DNA of 64,000 nt from contig CAWAHD010000002.1 in NCBI GenBank assembly GCA_963781785.1, forward strand, positions 2,480,001-2,544,000, given 5' to 3'. The notes under the pieces are model-generated. The model ran no database searches and was not told the origin of the DNA. It saw nothing but the letters and a program-made list of their open reading frames with translations. Source of the stretch: CAWAHD01 sp963781785. Its GTDB lineage: Bacteria; Planctomycetota; Planctomycetia; Isosphaerales; Isosphaeraceae. Below are positions 59,106 to 64,000 of this stretch, one piece after another (the first letter of the stretch is position 1; each line of letters opens with the position of its first letter). Both the position numbers and the translations under genes were made by a program.

Positions 59106-62100
59106 CTAGGCGCTCGAGTCTCGATCGATGCCCCGGGCTCGCGGCAGGATCGTGAACGTGCCGTTGTCGCCGGCCTGGCCCCCGTCGTTCCCGTCCAGCA
59201 GCACGCCCGAGGCGCTGCTCACGCCGCCTGGCGGGGCGGCGATAACCGTGATCTGCCCGCCCAACGCGAAGGCTTGTTTTCCACTCAACAGCAGGCTGAC
59301 CGAGTGGTCCACGGCGTTGTAGACCGCCCTGATCGGGACGGGATGCAGAACCTGAACCTTCTTCGGCTTGACCCGCTTGGTGGACATCCAATCGACCTGG
59401 TAGTTGGCGGCGGAGCCCGCCGTGGCCGGGTCCATCGCGGTGCTGAAGTCGAGCACGAACCCGGCGAGGACGGGCTTGCCGACCGACTTGTGCTTCTTGT
59501 TCAGCTTGCGAGTGAACAGGGCCTGCTCGCCCAAGATGGTCGGGGGCGAGACGCGAACGGTCGGCGAGATCGACACGGTTGAGCTGGCGGCAAAGTTGGC
59601 GTCGCCGTTGTACACCGCGGTGATCGTATGAGTGCCGACCGTCAGGACGGGCAGGACGAGTGTCGCCTGATCGCTGGTGCCGACCTGCTGGAGCGCAATC
59701 ATCGTCGGTGTGCCGCCATCGATCGTGAAGGTTACGGTGCCTGTCGGCACGCCCGTTCCCAACTGCGGGCCGACGACCGCAGTCACGTCGACCGTCTGTC
59801 CGAGATTCGACGGATTGGCCGAGGCGTTCAGGGCGATCGTTGTCGCCTGGGTCGGAGGGGTGCCCACCAACACGGAGAACTCGCCGAGCGAGGTGGTCGC
59901 GATCGCGTTGCCGGCCAGGTCCGTGACGGGGGCGCCCGCCAGAATCACCGAGTACGTTCCCAACGGCGAAGCCGCCCACGTTCCGCCCGGCGGGCTGATC
60001 TGATAAGTGGCCACCAGCGACGGGGCATCACCCAGGGCGTCGCCGCGCCCTGACGGGGTCACCGACTCGAGGCCGGCGTCGATGGCGACGCCGTCGGGAG
60101 CCACCACTTGCACGTCGGCCCCGGTCAGCGAAGCGATCGAGACCGCACCGTTGTCGGTGAAGGTGATCGTGAAGGGATAGGGGGACAGGCCCTCGGCGTT
60201 CGCGGCCGTGACCGTCGGGGCCGACAGCGCGGCCGTGGGTGGCGTGGTGTCGGCCACCGCCCCAACCTGGAAGGCGCCGATGTCCGGCGCGGCCCCGCCC
60301 GGGAGACCGTAGCCGCGCTGGTCCGTGTACAGATCGCGCGGATTGCCGGCCTTGCCCAGGGCCGGGCTGGTGTTGGTCAGGGCGATCGTCTCGGTCGGTC
60401 CGCCAAGGTCCTGCAAGCCGGCGGGGTCGAGCCCGGGATTGACCCCGGTGAGGTTTTTCGACCCGGTAAGCGTGCCGGTGGGAGTGGTCTGGAACAGGCT
60501 GTTGGTGGCGTTGATGTTGCCGGAGACGTCGGCCCCCTTCGTGGCGGAATTGCCGCCGAAGAGACTGCTGGACGCCGAGACTCCGCCACTGCCCGAGGCG
60601 AACACCCCGCCGCCGGCGAACGACGATCCGCCGGGCGGATCGACCGCCTTGTTCAAGGCAACCGTGGCGTGGTTGAGCGTGATGGTCCCCGAGTTGATGA
60701 AGATCGCACCGCCGAGTGCCGCCCCCAACTTGCCGGGCACCCCGCCGTTCTGGGCTGTGCCGGTCTGCCCGTGATCGGCGCCGGCTCCGGAACCGCCTTT
60801 CTTGCCCTTTGCTCCATTGACCCCATTCCCGGATGGCAGCCCTCCGAATCCGCCGGTACCGCCAGATCCCGCATGCCCCCCGAGACCGTAGTTTCCCCGC
60901 GTGACGAGTCCCGAGGAGCCGTCGGAAAGCAAGAAGATCACGTTCCCGGCGCCGCCGCCGGCACCGAATGCTCCCGCCTGCGCCGTATTGCCGGCGAGGG
61001 TTCCATTGACGATCGAGAGCGATCCACCCACGACATAGATCGCGCCACCCCGGCCTGTACCTCCCATTCCGCCATCACCGCCGACACCGGCCTTTCCCCC
61101 ATTTCCTCCTGTCCCGCCAATGGCGCCGTTGCCGCCATCACCACCATTGGCGCCGTTAATGCCATTGCCGCCGGAACCACCTCGACCTCCCCGTCCTCCT
61201 GGACCACCTGGACCACCGACGCCGCCATTTCCTCCCTGGCCTCCGATTCCACCAGGCCCTCCCGTGGCGATGTTCGCACTGAAGGTATTTCCGATCAGCG
61301 TGACGACCGTGGTCTTGCCATTCATTGCCAATGCGCCGCCATCGCCATCACCCCCGGCGCCGCCGGCGCCGCCGGCGCCACCGGGTCCGCCGGCATTGCC
61401 CGCACCACCGGCACCACCGACCCCACCCTTGCCCCCAATTGCAGGCTTGCCCACATCTGCGCCGGTTACAAGGAATTCTGGCATCCCCGCGTTACCACCG
61501 CGAGCACCCTGCCCACCAGTTTCGCCGAATCCTCCCAATCCGCCGCCGCCACCCTCGGCTCCCGCGCTTCCTCGACCGCCGTGACCGCCGGCCGCCTCGT
61601 TACCGCCGAACGTCGAAGTGGTAAGGGAGAGCGTTCCGCCCCCGATGTAGAGCGCGCCTCCGATCCCATTTCCACCTTTTCCGCCATTTCCTCCAGCGCC
61701 GCCATTGCCACCTTTACCCCCCTTACCGCCGATCCCGCCGATCCCGCCGTTACCGCCGGTCGCACCGTTACCGCCGCTGCCGGTTTTGCCGCTGTTGTTA
61801 AATTCACCCTCACCGCCACCGCCGCCGGGGCCCCCTTTTCCGCCAGAGCCGCCGCCACCGCCTGTACCGCCTGCGAATCCCAGATGGGCGATCCCGCCGG
61901 GGCCTCCGACTCCGCCCCCCGCTCGATCGTTCTCGAACTGGTCAGACGTGACGATGATGGTCCCGCCGGAAATATAGAGCCCGCCGCCGGAGCCAATCCC
62001 GCCGGCTCCGCCGGCTCCGCCGGCCGCGCCATTGAATCCGGTGGCCCCGGTGCCTCCCACGCCGCCGGTGGCGCCGTTGCCGCCTTTGCCGGCGTTACCG

Positions 62101-63268
62101 CCATTCGTGCCGGCGCTCCCCATTCCGTGACCCCCGCCGCCACCGATGCCGCCGGCTCCGCCGACGCCTCCCTGACCGCCCAGGGCGGCTCGCGAGTGCC
62201 CGTTGTCGATCCCGACCGCGCCAGCCGCGCCGCCCGCTCCGCCGGGCCCGCCGAAGGCGAAGTCATTCTGGATCGAGCTTCCTGAGATCACGACGGTACC
62301 GCCCGCGACGAAGATCCCGCCGCCGCTGCCGTAGCCTCCGGCGCCCCCGCGCCTCCGGCTCCGTACTTCAGAGGAGGCTTGGTCCCCTTCCCTGCCTTGC
62401 CGCCTTTCGTTCCATTGCCGCCGGGGCCGCCAGGGCCGCCATTCTCACCATTGATGCCGGCCTTGCCGGCGGCCCCCGCGGACCCGGCGGGGCCGGTCTG
62501 GCCGGCTGAGCTGTTTCCCGGACCGCCGCCACCGCCGGAGCCTCCGGAGCCGCCATCGGCGGAGTCTTCATTGAGGACAGAGCCAATCAGTGTGAGCTTC
62601 CCTCCAGTCAGGTAGATACCGCCTCCCTTGGCGTTTCCGCCCGCGCCGCCGGGTCCGCCGGGAACGCTGCCGACGCCGGGCAGACCGTGCACACCAAGGC
62701 CGCCGCGGGCCGAGTTGCCGTTCACCCAGACATCCTTGAGCGTCACGTTGGCCCCTTGAATCAGGAGCCCGCCGCCCAAGGCCACGGTGCCGCCGACCGC
62801 GCCGCCGTTACGCGCCTTGCCACCAGAAATCTGGAGATTCGAGAAAACCACCGAGACGCTCGCGCCCGTCTTTCCGATGATTTCGAAGATGCGCGTCTGC
62901 CAGCTACCCGAGGCGGGCTCGATGAACGACTTGGTCTCGCCCGCCCCGATGATGTTGAGGGTCTTGCTCGGAATGCCCGCATCGTCCTGGATGAGCAGGT
63001 TGCCGTCGGTGGTATCGGTCAGCTGATAATTGCCGGCCGCCAGGTTGATCGTGTTCTTGGAGTCGTTGTTGCCGTTGGCCTGGTCGATTGCGTACCGGAG
63101 ACTGCCTACCGATCCGTCGGTGGCGGTCGGCACGACATTGAAGATAGCCGGGGCGAGGCGCTCTTCGAGGAGCTCCGCGATCGGCCGCACCGTCCGGCAA
63201 CGGCGCCTTGGGACCGTGCCTTGCCATCTCATTTTGCCACGAAGCGTGGCAACAGGGAAACGCGCCAT
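59106..63268 (-). CDS. Giant Gly-rich LEPR-XLL surface protein (one apparent frameshift)
   Basis: About 1,387 aa from ATG 63268. IAELLEERLAPAIFNVV is the LEPR-XLL signal; then a parallel beta-helix type start (GSVGSLRYAIDQANG), followed by hundreds of residues of G-G-x repeats (GGAGGAGG, GGIGGIGGKGG) interleaved with GGALYIGGGTL-type beta-helix turns, as in choice-of-anchor-Q and PE-PGRS-like proteins. A missing base near 62290-62350 splits it. The last 350 residues hold Ig-like repeats (SNLGQTVDVTAVV) and a C-terminal domain with AANYQVDW also related to that of 19376. Probably an adhesin or matrix protein. The plus strand shows a spurious 725-codon open frame. Confidence 0.87.
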
Positions 63269-63673
63269 CGCACACCCCACTTAAAATTCGTCACGGCGGC
63301 CCCGATGTCGATCCTGGCTTGACGTGCCCGACCCACATGCCGCCGGTGTTCTTCCCTAATCCGTCGGTGCCGGGGACGGCCGGCCCGACGCGATCGGGAG
63401 ACTCCGCGTTTGCCAAACGTCGGCACGGCCGGTAATCTGTTAAGCATACGCCCGATAGAGGGTACCGCCCAGATTGTTGAAAAAAAACCCTTCGAGACCC
63501 CGTGGTACGTCGGTGCTCACGGTCAAAGTGCTTGTTTTCTAAGGGTTTGCGGTCGAACAAGAAATGAACCGGGTCGGATCCGTGGCCGGCGGACGCGGAT
63601 ACCGGTGATGGATCGCCCTGTTGGCTGATTCGTGCCGGCTGGTGGCGACCGCCGCCTCTGCACGGGCATTGCC
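63269..63673. other. Intergenic stretch of about 400 bp
   Basis: Between the divergent Gly-rich gene and the sigma-factor remnant. A run of eight A (63479-63488 region) and AT-rich bits are present, but no repeat or convincing gene was seen. Confidence 0.45.
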
Positions 63674-63930
63674 ATGACGGCCGGCAATGAGTCCAAGACG
63701 AGTCCCACACTACTCGGCCGGCTGGCCGCAAGCCCGCTGGACCAGGCCGCCTGGAACGTGTCCGTCGACCGCTACGGGCCGTGTCTGGTGCAGGGTGCCG
63801 CGCGTGGGGACTCCAAGAGGCCGATACCTCTTCCGGTGCATGTTGTGTCTACATCGCAAGCTGGGCGGAGATACCTCGAGCATGGCAAGGCTTCGCGAGC
63901 AGGGTCGTTGAGGTTCGCCACAGAATGATG
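63674..63930 (+). pseudogene. Decayed planctomycete ECF sigma factor (N-terminal part)
   Basis: ATG 63674 opens with SPTLLGRLAASPLDQAAWNV and SVDRYGP, the N-terminus of sigma-70 factors common in planctomycetes. The continuation is spread over other frames: CRAWGLQEAD near 63795 in the second, and LCLHRKLGG near 63850 in the third. Three fragments in three frames within 180 bp mean a relic, or a very badly called stretch. Region 4 is missing before the window ends. Confidence 0.6.
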
Positions 63931-64000
63931 TTCCGCGATCAACGACGGTCTGAGCGAGATCATCGGTCCGTTCCCCGTTCCCCCACCTAGAGATAAGCGG

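Noticed and set aside
60108..62285. 725-codon open frame on the plus strand
   Set aside because: Antisense of the GGx-repeat gene; open only because of GC-rich triplet repetition.

Overview
The window looks like chromosome of a high-GC planctomycete, probably Isosphaeraceae-like. The evidence is the gene content: a secreted sulfatase, an SGNH sialate-type esterase, a Tat-exported Gfo/Idh/MocA oxidoreductase, a DUF1501 protein, a DUF1559 pseudopilin-like protein, TIGR03067 and TIGR03118 proteins, PEP-CTERM and LEPR-XLL sorting signals, an ECF sigma factor overlapping a Ser/Thr kinase, and Uma2 and DUF433/DUF5615 genes. No tRNA, rRNA, CRISPR array or intact transposase was seen.

Layout. 1-5446 (minus): three overlapping genes encoding a CHAT protease-like protein, a MoxR AAA+ ATPase and a SAV_2336-like/formylglycine-generating-enzyme (FGE) protein. 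A complete GHKL ATPase domain is nested inside the FGE fold. I read this as a biological-conflict (defence-like) operon and consider it the most interesting part of the window. 5666-9533: sulfatase, esterase, Gfo/Idh/MocA. 9661-13341: SWIM-SNF2 helicase and Uma2. 13661-15844: a Cys/Met-rich small protein and a secreted hypothetical. 15909-17711: cysteine dioxygenase and sulfite-oxidase-like enzyme. 18230-21834: three secreted paralogues. 21952-26367: esterase, DUF1559 protein with a Fur-like operator, terpenoid-cyclase-fold protein, TIGR03067. 26763-30952: secreted LEPR-XLL proteins, a 31-bp tandem palindromic repeat array, an EF-hand protein. 30982-36524: intradiol dioxygenase, kinase plus sigma factor, DUF1501. 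36597-38475: SDR, nuclease remnant, toxin-antitoxin-like pair. 38504-43771: PepSY-RR-HK-monooxygenase cluster and a divergent SBF transporter. 43917-49737: NO-reductase cluster with an NsrR-like regulator and a divergent secreted CxxCH protein. 49806-54718: DUF488, MscS channel, NtrC-type two-component pair. 55078-58507: secreted hypothetical and two transporters. 59106-63268: giant Gly-rich LEPR-XLL protein. 63674 to the right end: decayed sigma factor.

Quality caution. About sixteen otherwise good genes need a one-base shift to read through, in both directions. This is better explained by consensus indel errors, as in a long-read or metagenomic assembly, than by that many pseudogenes. Coordinates of such genes span all frames and the shift position is given in each entry.
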